This document shows, in pieces, positions 1 through 7,882 of a stretch of DNA of 64,000 nt. Under the pieces are notes generated by a model. The model ran no database searches and had not been told where the DNA came from. It saw only the letters and a list, made by a program, of their open reading frames with translations. The first letter of the stretch is position 1, and each line of letters begins with the position of its first letter. This stretch comes from Azomonas tarimensis (GTDB lineage Bacteria > Pseudomonadota > Gammaproteobacteria > Pseudomonadales > Pseudomonadaceae). The DNA lies in contig NZ_JBHRXZ010000022.1 of assembly GCF_042648805.1 (NCBI RefSeq), positions 744,001-808,000 of the forward strand. The letters run 5' to 3'. Made by a program: the position numbers and the translations under genes.

Positions 1-29
1 TGTGGAATGCCTGCCGAAGCTACGGCGCC

Positions 30-353
30 TCAGCTGCCGCCGCCCGCACCGCCCGCTCCGCCGGCGCCTGGTCCGGCGCCCGGGGTGCCGCCCTGGGTGC
101 CTGCGGGGCCGGCGCGGTCGCTACCGGTACTGCCGTGGTCTCCATGGGAATCCTGGTCATCGCTACCTTCGGACTCGTGCTGCATACCGGTGCTGATGCC
201 GGTATCGGTGTCGGCGGTGGGCTCGCCCTGGTAGGTGGGGGTGGTGGTGTCGGTGCCAGTGGTGTTGCCGGTGGTCCCGGTGCCTTCCGCCGCGAACGCG
301 GAGGAAGCGAGCAGGCCGGTGAATACGAATGCAGCAAGCTTGGTCGTTTGCAT
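30..353 (-). CDS. Small exported Gly/Thr-rich protein of unknown function
   Basis: Encodes 107 residues. The N-terminus is a clear Sec signal peptide (MQTTK, a hydrophobic run, then an ASSAFA-A cleavage site around residue 21). The mature part is low complexity: a Thr/Gly stretch, an acidic Ser/Asp/His middle and a Gly/Ala/Pro tail, with no cysteines and no recognisable fold. Such composition suits a disordered periplasmic protein. The start at 353 is the only one that gives an intact signal peptide. It lies downstream of the hydrolase gene at 494-1729 but is separated by 140 bases and a hairpin, so co-transcription is doubtful. I do not recognise the family. Confidence 0.6.
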   Translation of the reverse strand: MQTTKLAAFVFTGLLASSAFAAEGTGTTGNTTGTDTTTPTYQGEPTADTDTGISTGMQHESEGSDDQDSHGDHGSTGSDRAGPAGTQGGTPGAGPGAGGAGGAGGGS

Positions 354-442
354 GGCGATATCCCGATTCTGATGGCTACCCCGTTATTGGCAGCACCGGG
401 CCAGAGGGGTTGCGCCGTCTCGATCAACGGTCGATGAGCACC

Positions 443-469
443 GGCGTTCCTCCGTTGCAGAGGAGCGCC
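443..469 (-). terminator. Hairpin after the dioxygenase operon
   Basis: A 10-base-pair stem (443-452 with 460-469, one G-U pair) around a 7-base loop lies 25 bases past the stop of the last operon gene. There is no good U-tract, so this may be an RNA-stabilising hairpin rather than a true intrinsic terminator. Confidence 0.35.
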
Positions 470-493
470 TGTGCTCCGGCAGACGCGGGAGGA

Positions 494-1729
494 TCAGTTT
501 CCTTCGCTGCTCTGCCAGCGTGCCATCAGGGTGTTGGAGGGCAGCGTCTCGTCCAGCAGCTTCCTGGCCGTTTCGACCCCGGCCACCGGCAGCCCGGTGG
601 GGTCCAGCAGGCCGATCTGCACCAGCACACTGGCCTGGTCCCAGTAGATGTGCTCGTGGTAGAGCTTGTCCCCGCGGAACTTGACCACCCCGAGCATCGG
701 GATTTCCACGTATTTCCCGGTGGGCGCGACACCCGGCAGCATCCAGTCGATCTCGGTGCTGTGGGTGAAGCACATGACGAACTCGTCGACCACTTGCGAG
801 GAGCCCACGGTGCGCGAGATGGGCACCAGTTTCATGTCCGGCGGATTGCCATGGACGAAATGGTGTTGATAGAAGCGGCTCAGTTCCTTGTAGCCGACCC
901 CGCCGGTCATGGTGGGAATGTGGTTGACGTAGGGCTCGGCGACCATGGTGGCCATGGTGGCGGGCACGTCGCGGGTGGCGAACTCATGTTCGATGTGCTT
1001 TTCCCAGAGCGCGGAGAGGTCGTGGTCCGGACCGATTTCACGCTTCAGCGCGGCGATGGTCCGCTCATGGGCCATCAGCGCGGCGGGCTTGTCGTAGTGC
1101 ATGCCGCCGACCCGGGCAAAGGCATGGTCGACGCCCGGATAGGTGTAGAGCTCGATCCCCGGCCGTCCGCCCAGGGCCTCGCTGATCCGCGCCCGGGTGT
1201 CGGCGTCGCAGTACCCATCCTGCTCGGCGAAATGCAGCACCAGCCGGCCCTTGATGTTATCTGCCTCATCCAGGTACTGGTCGATGCCCATGCCGTAATA
1301 GCCCACCGAGGTGGCGGCCTTGGTGCGGGTGGCGGTGAGGTAGGCCAGCTTGCCGCCCATGCAGAAGCCCACATAGCCGAGGCCCGCGTCTTCCACTTCA
1401 GGCAGGCCGCGCAGGGCAGTGAAGCTGGCGTCGATGTCTTCCACCGCCTTGTCCACGTCCATGCGTTGGAACAGGTCGATGGCCTTGGCGAAGTCCTGTT
1501 CGCTGTAGCCCAGTTCGATGCCAGGCTCCAGGCGCCAGAACAGGTCGGGCACCAGGGCTACGTAGCCTTCCTCGGCATAGAGGTCGGCGACGGCGCGCAT
1601 GTTGGCATTGATGCCGAAGATTTCCTGGCCGATCACCACGCCGGGGCCGCGCCCGCTGGCTGGCAGCGCCAGGTAACCGGAGAAGCTGCCGCTGCCATCG
1701 GTGGCGCGGATGTCGATCATCTTGCTCAT
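494..1729 (-). CDS. Dienelactone hydrolase fused to an NTF2/SnoaL-like domain
   Basis: 411 residues in two domains. Residues 1-235 are a dienelactone hydrolase (alpha/beta-hydrolase): the Glu36 region GQEIFGIN, nucleophile Cys123 in GFCMGG, Asp171 and His202 in DHAF form the expected Cys-Asp-His set. Residues 240-395 resemble an NTF2/SnoaL-like cone fold. The family normally opens lactone rings such as carboxymethylenebutenolide during aromatic breakdown. The start at 1729 follows AGGAG by six bases; two further ATG codons sit directly upstream, so 1735 is possible. It is the last gene of the dioxygenase operon, 44 bases after the SDR gene. The C-terminal domain may bind a ring-cleavage intermediate, but its role is inferred only. 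Confidence 0.85.
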   Translation of the reverse strand: MSKMIDIRATDGSGSFSGYLALPASGRGPGVVIGQEIFGINANMRAVADLYAEEGYVALVPDLFWRLEPGIELGYSEQDFAKAIDLFQRMDVDKAVEDIDASFTALRGLPEVEDAGLGYVGFCMGGKLAYLTATRTKAATSVGYYGMGIDQYLDEADNIKGRLVLHFAEQDGYCDADTRARISEALGGRPGIELYTYPGVDHAFARVGGMHYDKPAALMAHERTIAALKREIGPDHDLSALWEKHIEHEFATRDVPATMATMVAEPYVNHIPTMTGGVGYKELSRFYQHHFVHGNPPDMKLVPISRTVGSSQVVDEFVMCFTHSTEIDWMLPGVAPTGKYVEIPMLGVVKFRGDKLYHEHIYWDQASVLVQIGLLDPTGLPVAGVETARKLLDETLPSNTLMARWQSSEGN

Positions 1730-1773
1730 CATCATCTCCTGGGACTGTCTAGAACCGCTTGGAAGGTTGTCTG

Positions 1774-2580
1774 TCACTGATCGTTGCCGAGCCGCTCGAA
1801 CCAGATGCGCGGAGCGATGCCCTGGTCCGGTCCGAGTATCGAGAAGCCGCCATCCACCGGGATGTCGACCCCGGTGATCCAGGACGCGGCCTCGCTGCAC
1901 AGAAAGCACACCGCGTTGCCGATCTCTTCACCGCGGCCGACCCGGCCGAGCGGATGGAAGTGGGCGCCCACGCGATCGGCCAGGGCCTGGTCGCCGCCGG
2001 AAAACCGGGCCACCGAGGGCGACCAGGTCCAGGCCGGTGAGACACAGACCACGCGGATACCCTGTTCTGCCAGGGTGACCGCGAAGCTCTTGGTCAGCTG
2101 GATCAGGCCGGCCTTGGAGGCAGGGTAGATCGCCCGGCCGGCGGCGCCGAACTTGCCGCCAGTGCTGCCGATGTTGATCACGGTGCCGCCCCTGGGCATC
2201 TGCGCACAAGCCTTCTGGGTAAAGATGGCCGCCGAGATCAGGTTGACGTTGAGGGTCTGGAACCACTGCTCGCGGCTGGAGGCGAGCCCCTGATCCTCAT
2301 AGATACAGGCATTGTTGACCAGGATGTCCAGCCGTCCGAACGCCGCCAGGGTTTCCTCGATGCACTGCTCGATGTCCTCGTCCAGCTCGACGTTGCATGG
2401 GCAGAAGCGGCAACCCTCGCCGAGCTCGGCGGCCAGGGCCATGCCGGTCTCGCGGTTGCGGCCGAGCAGCATCACCCGGGCGCCAGCGGCCAGCAGTCGG
2501 CGGGCGATGTCGGTGCCCAGGCCCTGGGTACTGCCGGTGACGATGGCGACCTTGCCGGCCAGGCTGTAGAAGTCATTCAT
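1774..2580 (-). CDS. SDR-family NAD(P)-dependent dehydrogenase
   Basis: 268 residues, a classical short-chain dehydrogenase. TGSTQGLG at 15-22 is the dinucleotide-binding glycine motif, NNAC at 89-92 is the structural motif, and Ser139, Tyr152 and Lys156 (YPASK) are the catalytic residues. The C-terminus carries the usual GVDIPVDGG segment. Its start codon overlaps the stop of the isochorismatase-fold gene by four bases (ATGA), so the two are translationally coupled. In a Rieske dioxygenase operon this position usually belongs to the dihydrodiol dehydrogenase that rearomatises the cis-diol; that role is inferred from context. The exact substrate cannot be read from sequence. Confidence 0.88.
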   Translation of the reverse strand: MNDFYSLAGKVAIVTGSTQGLGTDIARRLLAAGARVMLLGRNRETGMALAAELGEGCRFCPCNVELDEDIEQCIEETLAAFGRLDILVNNACIYEDQGLASSREQWFQTLNVNLISAAIFTQKACAQMPRGGTVINIGSTGGKFGAAGRAIYPASKAGLIQLTKSFAVTLAEQGIRVVCVSPAWTWSPSVARFSGGDQALADRVGAHFHPLGRVGRGEEIGNAVCFLCSEAASWITGVDIPVDGGFSILGPDQGIAPRIWFERLGNDQ

Positions 2581-3173
2581 TGCAGGGTCTCCAGGGCGCT
2601 GCGCACGTCGCCGATCTCGGCGATCAGGCGCATGCTATCCAGCGAGGCGTGATGGGCGGCGGGGCTGGCCGAGGCGCAGGCATCGGCGGCGACGGTGACC
2701 TCGAAGCCGCAATCCACCGCATGGCGCACGGTGCTTTCCACCACCGAATGGGTGGCCACCCCGGCGATCAGCAACCGCTCGGCCTTCAGGGCGCGCAGCA
2801 GGATGTCCAGCGGCGTGCCGTAGAAGGCGTTGATCCGCGAATGCTTGACCACGTACTCGTCGGGGCTCTCCGCTTTAGGGGCCAGCGGTTCGTAGAACTC
2901 CGCGCCCCAGCTGCCTTCCTGCACCGCGCCGATGGCGGCCACGGCCTTGAGGATCGGCGCGTTCTGGATCAGGTCGGCATAGTCCGGGCGATAGGCCACC
3001 CGGACATGGATGATTGGCCAGCCGCGTTGCCGTGCGCCACCGAGCAGTGCCGCGGCGGCGTCCAGCACGCGCTGGCGGGCCGGGTCCTCGGCAGCCAGGC
3101 CCACGCGGATGCGCCCGTCCGGGTGCAGCACATCGTTCTGGTAGTGCAGGGCGAGGACGGCGGGCCGGCTCAT
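2577..3173 (-). CDS. Isochorismatase-fold protein with altered catalytic residues
   Basis: 198 residues with the isochorismatase/cysteine hydrolase fold: LALHYQNDVL near the N-terminus, the lysine strand VVKHSRINAF (Lys110) and the GVATHSVVESTVR helix start. In the family the first motif carries Asp (as in DMQNDF) and the last carries the nucleophilic Cys. Here His10 replaces the Asp and Val144 occupies the Cys position, with Ser143 beside it. PhzD and EntB also lack the Cys but keep the Asp. Amidase or vinyl-ether hydrolase activity is therefore not assured. The start at 3173 overlaps the beta-subunit stop by one base (TGATG), and the stop overlaps the SDR start. It is probably a pathway enzyme of unknown reaction. 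Confidence 0.8.
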   Translation of the reverse strand: MSRPAVLALHYQNDVLHPDGRIRVGLAAEDPARQRVLDAAAALLGGARQRGWPIIHVRVAYRPDYADLIQNAPILKAVAAIGAVQEGSWGAEFYEPLAPKAESPDEYVVKHSRINAFYGTPLDILLRALKAERLLIAGVATHSVVESTVRHAVDCGFEVTVAADACASASPAAHHASLDSMRLIAEIGDVRSALETLQ

Positions 3174-3706
3174 CAGACGAACACCTCCAGGTTGGCGAAG
3201 ATGTCGTTGCAGTTGATCAGGTCGACCCGCTTGAGCGCGATCTTCCAGCCGCCACCGGGTTGTTCGGCCAGCTTGTAGGTGTAGCGGCCGGCCAGCTGGC
3301 GCTGGTCCAGGCGCCATTCGCTGACCTGGAAGGTGGCGCTCACCACCAGATGGCCCACCGCGTCGCGGCCCTCGATGGCCACGTTGCCCACCAGATGTGC
3401 GGTGCGGGTCACCGGTTGCTGCGACCAGTTGCGGGCGTTCTCCACCCGGCGGATGCGCACCTCGCGCAGCATGCGGCCTTCCCAGAACAGCGAGATGTGC
3501 TCGAAGGGGTTGTCCTGTTCGTGGGCCTGGGGCACCCAGTACATGCCTTCGTCGGTGAACAGCGCGTCCCATTCCCAGAAACGGCGCTCGTCCAGCAGAC
3601 GGGCCTCGCGAAAAATGAACTGCTCCACGTCCTTCAGCAGTTCATGGCTGGTCTGGATCGGTTGCAGGTCGCGGGTGCTGACGTCGAAGCGGCGATCAGG
3701 CTGCAT
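3173..3706 (-). CDS. Aromatic ring-hydroxylating dioxygenase, beta subunit
   Basis: 177 residues with the cone-shaped beta-subunit fold of Rieske non-haem iron oxygenases: an N-terminal helix (ELLKDVEQFIFREARLLDERRFWEWDALF), the YWVPQAH strand, and the C-terminal WKIALKRVDLINCN segment typical of BenB/AntB/BphE-type subunits. Beta subunits are mainly structural in the alpha3-beta3 hexamer. The gene overlaps the alpha-subunit 3' end by 11 bases, which supports stoichiometric coupled translation. Length is normal for the family (about 160-190). Confidence 0.9.
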   Translation of the reverse strand: MQPDRRFDVSTRDLQPIQTSHELLKDVEQFIFREARLLDERRFWEWDALFTDEGMYWVPQAHEQDNPFEHISLFWEGRMLREVRIRRVENARNWSQQPVTRTAHLVGNVAIEGRDAVGHLVVSATFQVSEWRLDQRQLAGRYTYKLAEQPGGGWKIALKRVDLINCNDIFANLEVFV

Positions 3707-5027
3707 GGGTGCTCTCCTTGGCGATCAGGGTGGCGGTCATGAAATGCTTCCAGGCGGCGAACTGGTTGCGCATCGGCAGTTCACTGGTGCCGTTGGTGGA
3801 GACCGCACCATCGGGCAGTTCGGTGTCGCTGCCGGCGTAGCGGTGCATGCTGATCCAGTCACCGCCGCGGGTCAGGTTGCCTTCCTGGCAGCGGGCATAG
3901 ACTTCCACGTCGTCGGGCATCACGTTGGAGGAGGGTGAGTTGATCACATTGGCGTAGGTGAGGGCGCGGTCGAACACCTCGTCGGGGGCACCCTTGAGGC
4001 GGAAGGTCTGGATCTCCACCAGGGTGCGGTCCACCGAGACCGGGCGGATCACCCGGAACTGCTGGAACACCGTATGCGGCGAGCCGCTGCCGTAGATCAC
4101 CGTGTTGTGGCGGTTCATGCCGAGGATTTCCCGGGCACGGTCTTCGCCATGGGCCTCGCTGAGAGCCTGGAAATGCGCGCGCGACACCGGGTCGCGAGTG
4201 GCGGCGGCCGGGTCGAAGATGCCTTCCATGTAGCCATGGCCGTTGTGGTAGGCGCGCAGTTCGAGCTTTTCCCAGAAGTCGTAGGGCTCGCCGTTGCCGT
4301 CCATGATCAGCAGTTCGAAGGGCATTTCGCCGATGGCGCTGGCTTCGCTGCGGGCAGCCTCGAAGGACGACTCATGGGTCACCCGGGCGTGCATGGTGTC
4401 GTGCAGATTCTCGTAGAACACCTTCCAGTTGGAACGCTGCATGACCCGGAACACCCCGCCGGCGACTTCCACTTCGCCCACCGGCGAGCGGTCGCAGAGG
4501 TTGTCGATGGAGCTGATCACTCCACCGAGGAATGTCTTCAGGTCCGGGCCGTGGGCGGCCTGGCTGGCAAAGACGAAGCCCCGGTAGCTTTCCACCCGGG
4601 CCACGCTGACCATCTGGAAGTCCGGGTGCCTGGGGTCGTAGCAGGTGCCTTCGAAGCCGCTTTTCAGCGGTGCCGAAAGGTGTTCGCCGTCGAGCCTGAA
4701 GGTCCAGGCGTGGTAGGGGCAGCGGAAGAACTTGCCGACGTTGCCGTCGCCATCGGCCACCAGCTTGGCGCCCTTGTGCGGGCAGCGGTTGTAGAGCACG
4801 TTGACCTGCTTGTTGGCGCCGCGGACCATGATCACGTCCTGATCGCCGAGGCGGGTGGTGTGGTAGTCGCCGACGTTCTTCACTTGGCTGTCATGGCCAA
4901 CGTAAATCCACGCCTGGCCATAGATGCGTTCCATTTCCAGCTGGAACAGCACCGGGTCGGTGTAGACGCTCTTGTGCACGCTGTCGCCCCGCACCAGCGC
5001 GGCGATGTCTTGGTTCGATGGAATCAT
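3696..5027 (-). CDS. Aromatic ring-hydroxylating dioxygenase, alpha subunit (Rieske)
   Basis: 443 residues, full length. The Rieske [2Fe-2S] centre is Cys82-x-His84 and Cys103-x2-His106 (CPHKGAK and CPYHAW). The mononuclear iron site is Asp210-x2-His213-x4-His218 within ENLHDTMHARVTH, with an acidic ligand probably further on. The enzyme inserts both atoms of O2 into an aromatic ring, using electrons from the adjacent reductase. The start at 5027 follows GAGGGAAG; it lies 14 bases after the reductase stop. Overall resemblance is to benzoate, anthranilate and salicylate-type oxygenases, but the substrate cannot be assigned from sequence alone. Confidence 0.92.
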   Translation of the reverse strand: MIPSNQDIAALVRGDSVHKSVYTDPVLFQLEMERIYGQAWIYVGHDSQVKNVGDYHTTRLGDQDVIMVRGANKQVNVLYNRCPHKGAKLVADGDGNVGKFFRCPYHAWTFRLDGEHLSAPLKSGFEGTCYDPRHPDFQMVSVARVESYRGFVFASQAAHGPDLKTFLGGVISSIDNLCDRSPVGEVEVAGGVFRVMQRSNWKVFYENLHDTMHARVTHESSFEAARSEASAIGEMPFELLIMDGNGEPYDFWEKLELRAYHNGHGYMEGIFDPAAATRDPVSRAHFQALSEAHGEDRAREILGMNRHNTVIYGSGSPHTVFQQFRVIRPVSVDRTLVEIQTFRLKGAPDEVFDRALTYANVINSPSSNVMPDDVEVYARCQEGNLTRGGDWISMHRYAGSDTELPDGAVSTNGTSELPMRNQFAAWKHFMTATLIAKESTHAA

Positions 5028-5041
5028 CGGTTCTTCCCTCG

Positions 5042-5986
5042 TCACAGATCGAGCACCAGGCGGCCGCCGCGGGCGCGGGACACGCAGGTGCAGAAACTCC
5101 CCGAGGCGCGGTCGCGCTCGGACAGGCAGATGTCGCGGTGCTCGGCTTCGCCTTCGAGCACCTGGGTCACGCAGACGCCGCAGTCGCCGCGGCGGCAATC
5201 GAACAGCGGATCGAGGCCGGCCTCGATCATCACCTCCAGCAGGTTCTGCCCGGCGGGCACCTGCAGGGTCACGCCACTGGCGCGCAGCTCGGCCTCGAAG
5301 GCGGTTTCACCCTCGATCTCCAGGCTGCCGGCGAAGAGTTCACTGTGCAGCTGATCCTCGTCCCAGCCGATGCGGCGGGCGGTGTCCAGGACCTCGGTGA
5401 TCAGCCCCCTGGGGCCACAGACATAGAGGTGGCGGCCGGCGACCGGCTCGGCCAGTACCGCAGCCAGGGGCATGCGGCCGCTGGCCGGCACGGCGCTGAT
5501 CCAGGTGCGCGCCTCGGGCATTGCGCGCACCTCGTCGAGATAGGCCATCCGAGAGGCTTCGCGGCCGGCGTAGTGCAGGGCGAAGTTGCGGCCTGCCTGG
5601 CGCAGGGCCCGGGCCATGCCGAGAATCGGGGTGATGCCGATGCCGCCGGCGATCAGCAGTGCGTGATCGCCCACTTCGGACAGTGGGAAGTGGTTGCGTG
5701 GCGCCTCGGCGGTCAGCCGCTGGCCGGGTTCCAGGCCGTGGACCCAGCGCGAACCGCCGCTGCCCCTTTCCTCGAGCTGCACGGCGATCTCGTAGAACTC
5801 CCTGCCGGAGAGATTCACCAACGAATAGGCGCGCAGCAACGGCCGCTCGCCGGGCACATGCAGTTCGAGGTGGGCGCCGGGGGCAAAGGAGGGCAGCGCG
5901 GAACCGTCTTCGCTCACCAGCAGCAGCCGGCGGATACGGGGCGTCAGGCTGTCGATGCGGTCGACACGCAGGTTAAGGCTGGACAT
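5042..5986 (-). CDS. Dioxygenase reductase, FMN/NAD/plant-type ferredoxin
   Basis: 314 residues in the phthalate dioxygenase reductase or VanB order: a flavin-binding barrel (RAYSLVN at about 54-60), an NAD-binding domain (LLIAGGIGITPILGMARAL) and a C-terminal plant-type [2Fe-2S] domain with Cys-x4-Cys-x2-Cys (CRRGDCGVC) and a last Cys in DICLS. It passes electrons from NAD(P)H to the Rieske oxygenase. Having ferredoxin and reductase in one chain makes this a two-protein oxygenase system. It is the first gene of the operon, and its promoter should lie in the 134-base gap to the diguanylate cyclase gene. No regulator gene lies beside the operon. Confidence 0.92.
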   Translation of the reverse strand: MSSLNLRVDRIDSLTPRIRRLLLVSEDGSALPSFAPGAHLELHVPGERPLLRAYSLVNLSGREFYEIAVQLEERGSGGSRWVHGLEPGQRLTAEAPRNHFPLSEVGDHALLIAGGIGITPILGMARALRQAGRNFALHYAGREASRMAYLDEVRAMPEARTWISAVPASGRMPLAAVLAEPVAGRHLYVCGPRGLITEVLDTARRIGWDEDQLHSELFAGSLEIEGETAFEAELRASGVTLQVPAGQNLLEVMIEAGLDPLFDCRRGDCGVCVTQVLEGEAEHRDICLSERDRASGSFCTCVSRARGGRLVLDL

Positions 5987-5998
5987 GCTCGTTTCCTG

Positions 5999-6014
5999 AT
6001 CAAACCGGTTGGTC
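5999..6014. promoter_or_regulatory. Palindrome upstream of the dioxygenase operon
   Basis: An imperfect palindrome centred on the perfect 8-base AACCGGTT (6003-6010) lies 16 to 24 bases before the reductase start codon. It would suit a repressor operator, but no regulator gene is nearby to pair it with. Confidence 0.25.
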
Positions 6015-6120
6015 TTTGTTCAGGTCACTCTAGGCATGGGCATCAGGGGGAAATAGCCGATATCGGCAAAGCGTCATCCGCTTCTGGCAAGGCGGCCTGG
6101 CGACTGGCACGGGCGCTGGG

Positions 6121-7293
6121 CTAAGCCACGCAAGTGCGGTTGCGGCCGGACTCCTTGGCCTGGTACAGCGCACGGTCGGCGGCCTTGAGCAGGGCGTGCA
6201 GGTCGGGGGTGTCGTCGTTCAGCTGGACGATGCCGATGGACACGGTGCAGCGCAACGTCTGGCCATTGCCGGCCTCGACCACGCGCTCGGCCATGGCCAG
6301 GCGCAGGCGTTCGGCCACCTGCTGTGCCTGTTCCCGTGGGGTATTGGGCAAGAGCACGACGAATTCCTCGCCGCCGAAGCGCGCCAGTTCGTCGATCTCG
6401 CGCAGCTGCGAACGTGCCGTCACGCTCAATACCTGCAATACCCTGTCGCCCACGTCATGTCCGTGACCGTCGTTGATGAGCTTGAAATGGTCGACGTCCA
6501 TGGCCAGCATGCACAGCGGCTGCCGATGCCGCCGGGCACGGGAGATTTCCTGCCGCGCGGATTCCTCGAAGTGGCGGCGATTGTGCAGGCCGGTGAGGGC
6601 GTCGGTGTGGGCCAGCTCCTGCAGGCGCTCGTTTGCCTGGGACAGCGCGTCTCGGTTCATGTCGTCGAGTACCGAGCGCAAAAAGGTCCGGCGCCGGTCC
6701 AGGGTGGTGCTCCAACTGATGAACAGGCTGAAGAAGAGCACTGGAAAGTACACGAGGATGAAGATCTTCATGGCTCCTTCGACCCCACGGTTCAGCCAGG
6801 CGCCGCCGACCAGCACCACCAGGGTGATCAGCAGCGACGTCACAAGCGAGGGCAGGAAGCGCACCTGCACGCAGAGGTTGGCGAGCACGATGAACACCAG
6901 GGAGGCGTAGAGGTAGTTGCCGGTGGGGTATTCGGTGGTCGCCAGCAGCCCGAACCAGAACATGGCCGAAAACACGATGCAGGACGGCAGGACCAGATCC
7001 AGTAACTGAGCATTGCGGCAGCGCCAGAAGATCAGCATGACCGCTGGAAAGAGCAGGCTGAGAAAGGCGGCACGCGCGATCAGCGATCGCCAGCGCAGGT
7101 CAGGTAGCACCAGGGCGTCGGCAAAGCCGTACGACAGGAAGGCCAGGTGGGCCAGGATGTTGACCAGCAGCAGGAACCGCCAATAGTGCTTGAGCTGGTA
7201 CGCGTCATAAGCCTTGCGCAAGTCGCCACGGAGCGGCGCCAGCGGGTGGCGCAGCAGTGCTTCGACGTGGGAGCGTTGCGCGGGCGAAGACAT
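6121..7293 (-). CDS. Membrane-bound diguanylate cyclase
   Basis: 390 residues. About six transmembrane helices fill residues 35-195, followed by a short linker helix and a GGDEF domain. The active-site motif is GGEEF at 307-311, and RxxD (Arg298 to Asp301) lies five residues before it, so the product-inhibition I-site is intact. It should make c-di-GMP at the inner membrane in response to an unknown signal. The start at 7293 is chosen because it begins just before the family-like N-terminus; no strong ribosome site is seen, and a longer form starting at 7356 is possible. It lies upstream of the dioxygenase operon on the same strand but 134 bases away. Confidence 0.88.
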   Translation of the reverse strand: MSSPAQRSHVEALLRHPLAPLRGDLRKAYDAYQLKHYWRFLLLVNILAHLAFLSYGFADALVLPDLRWRSLIARAAFLSLLFPAVMLIFWRCRNAQLLDLVLPSCIVFSAMFWFGLLATTEYPTGNYLYASLVFIVLANLCVQVRFLPSLVTSLLITLVVLVGGAWLNRGVEGAMKIFILVYFPVLFFSLFISWSTTLDRRRTFLRSVLDDMNRDALSQANERLQELAHTDALTGLHNRRHFEESARQEISRARRHRQPLCMLAMDVDHFKLINDGHGHDVGDRVLQVLSVTARSQLREIDELARFGGEEFVVLLPNTPREQAQQVAERLRLAMAERVVEAGNGQTLRCTVSIGIVQLNDDTPDLHALLKAADRALYQAKESGRNRTCVA

Positions 7294-7843
7294 GGGGCGG
7301 TCTCGGATGCCGTGCCGGGATCGGGTGGCGGCGACAGTAGCTGGCAGCGCATCCATCGCGTTGTATCGGCATATTGCCATTATCTTGCCGAACCTGGGAG
7401 CCGGAAAACCTAAACCGATGAATGGGTAGCGTTTGGCCGACTGGCCAATGCTCGGGGTTTGCCAGCCCGCCCTGCCACAGCTTGCCGTAGGTCGAGTCAG
7501 CCATAGCCGTAAACCGACGTGGGTGGGAAGCAGTCACGCCGGAGGCCGGTGGCACCACCGCCACCACCCGGCAGTTCGGTCGGTCGCATGGGGTCATGCG
7601 CTTATAGCACTGGAGTCGGTTTCGAATGTTGCGCTGACCCGCTTGACGAAACTATGCAATAGGGGTGGCCATCTTCCCGGCAGGCTTCGAAGAGCCACAG
7701 GAAACTTCTCGTAGCAGGTGGCAGGGCTCGCCTTCGCTTGTTTCTAAGATCTGGCGGCAGGAATGAAAGTTGCCGGCAAGTTGTCGGTGCAGAAGCAGGC
7801 CTGGCGTGTGAGAGGGAGGGTGGCGGTGGTTGCGGCAGTTATG
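7294..7843. other. Gene-poor interval upstream of the diguanylate cyclase
   Basis: About 550 bases without a convincing gene. Open frames here have unnatural composition and no ribosome site. A 6-base inverted repeat TTGGCC-gact-GGCCAA sits at 7433-7448, and could be part of the control region of the cyclase. Nothing else stands out. Confidence 0.5.
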
Positions 7844-7865
7844 GAAAAGGCGCCTTTCGGCGCCT
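7844..7865 (-). terminator. Intrinsic terminator of the MvaU-like gene
   Basis: A perfect 7-base-pair GC stem (7848-7854 with 7859-7865) with a 4-base loop is followed on the minus strand by TTTTCC. It lies 17 bases past the stop codon. Confidence 0.75.
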
Positions 7866-7882
7866 CTGGGGGAGTCTTGTGC

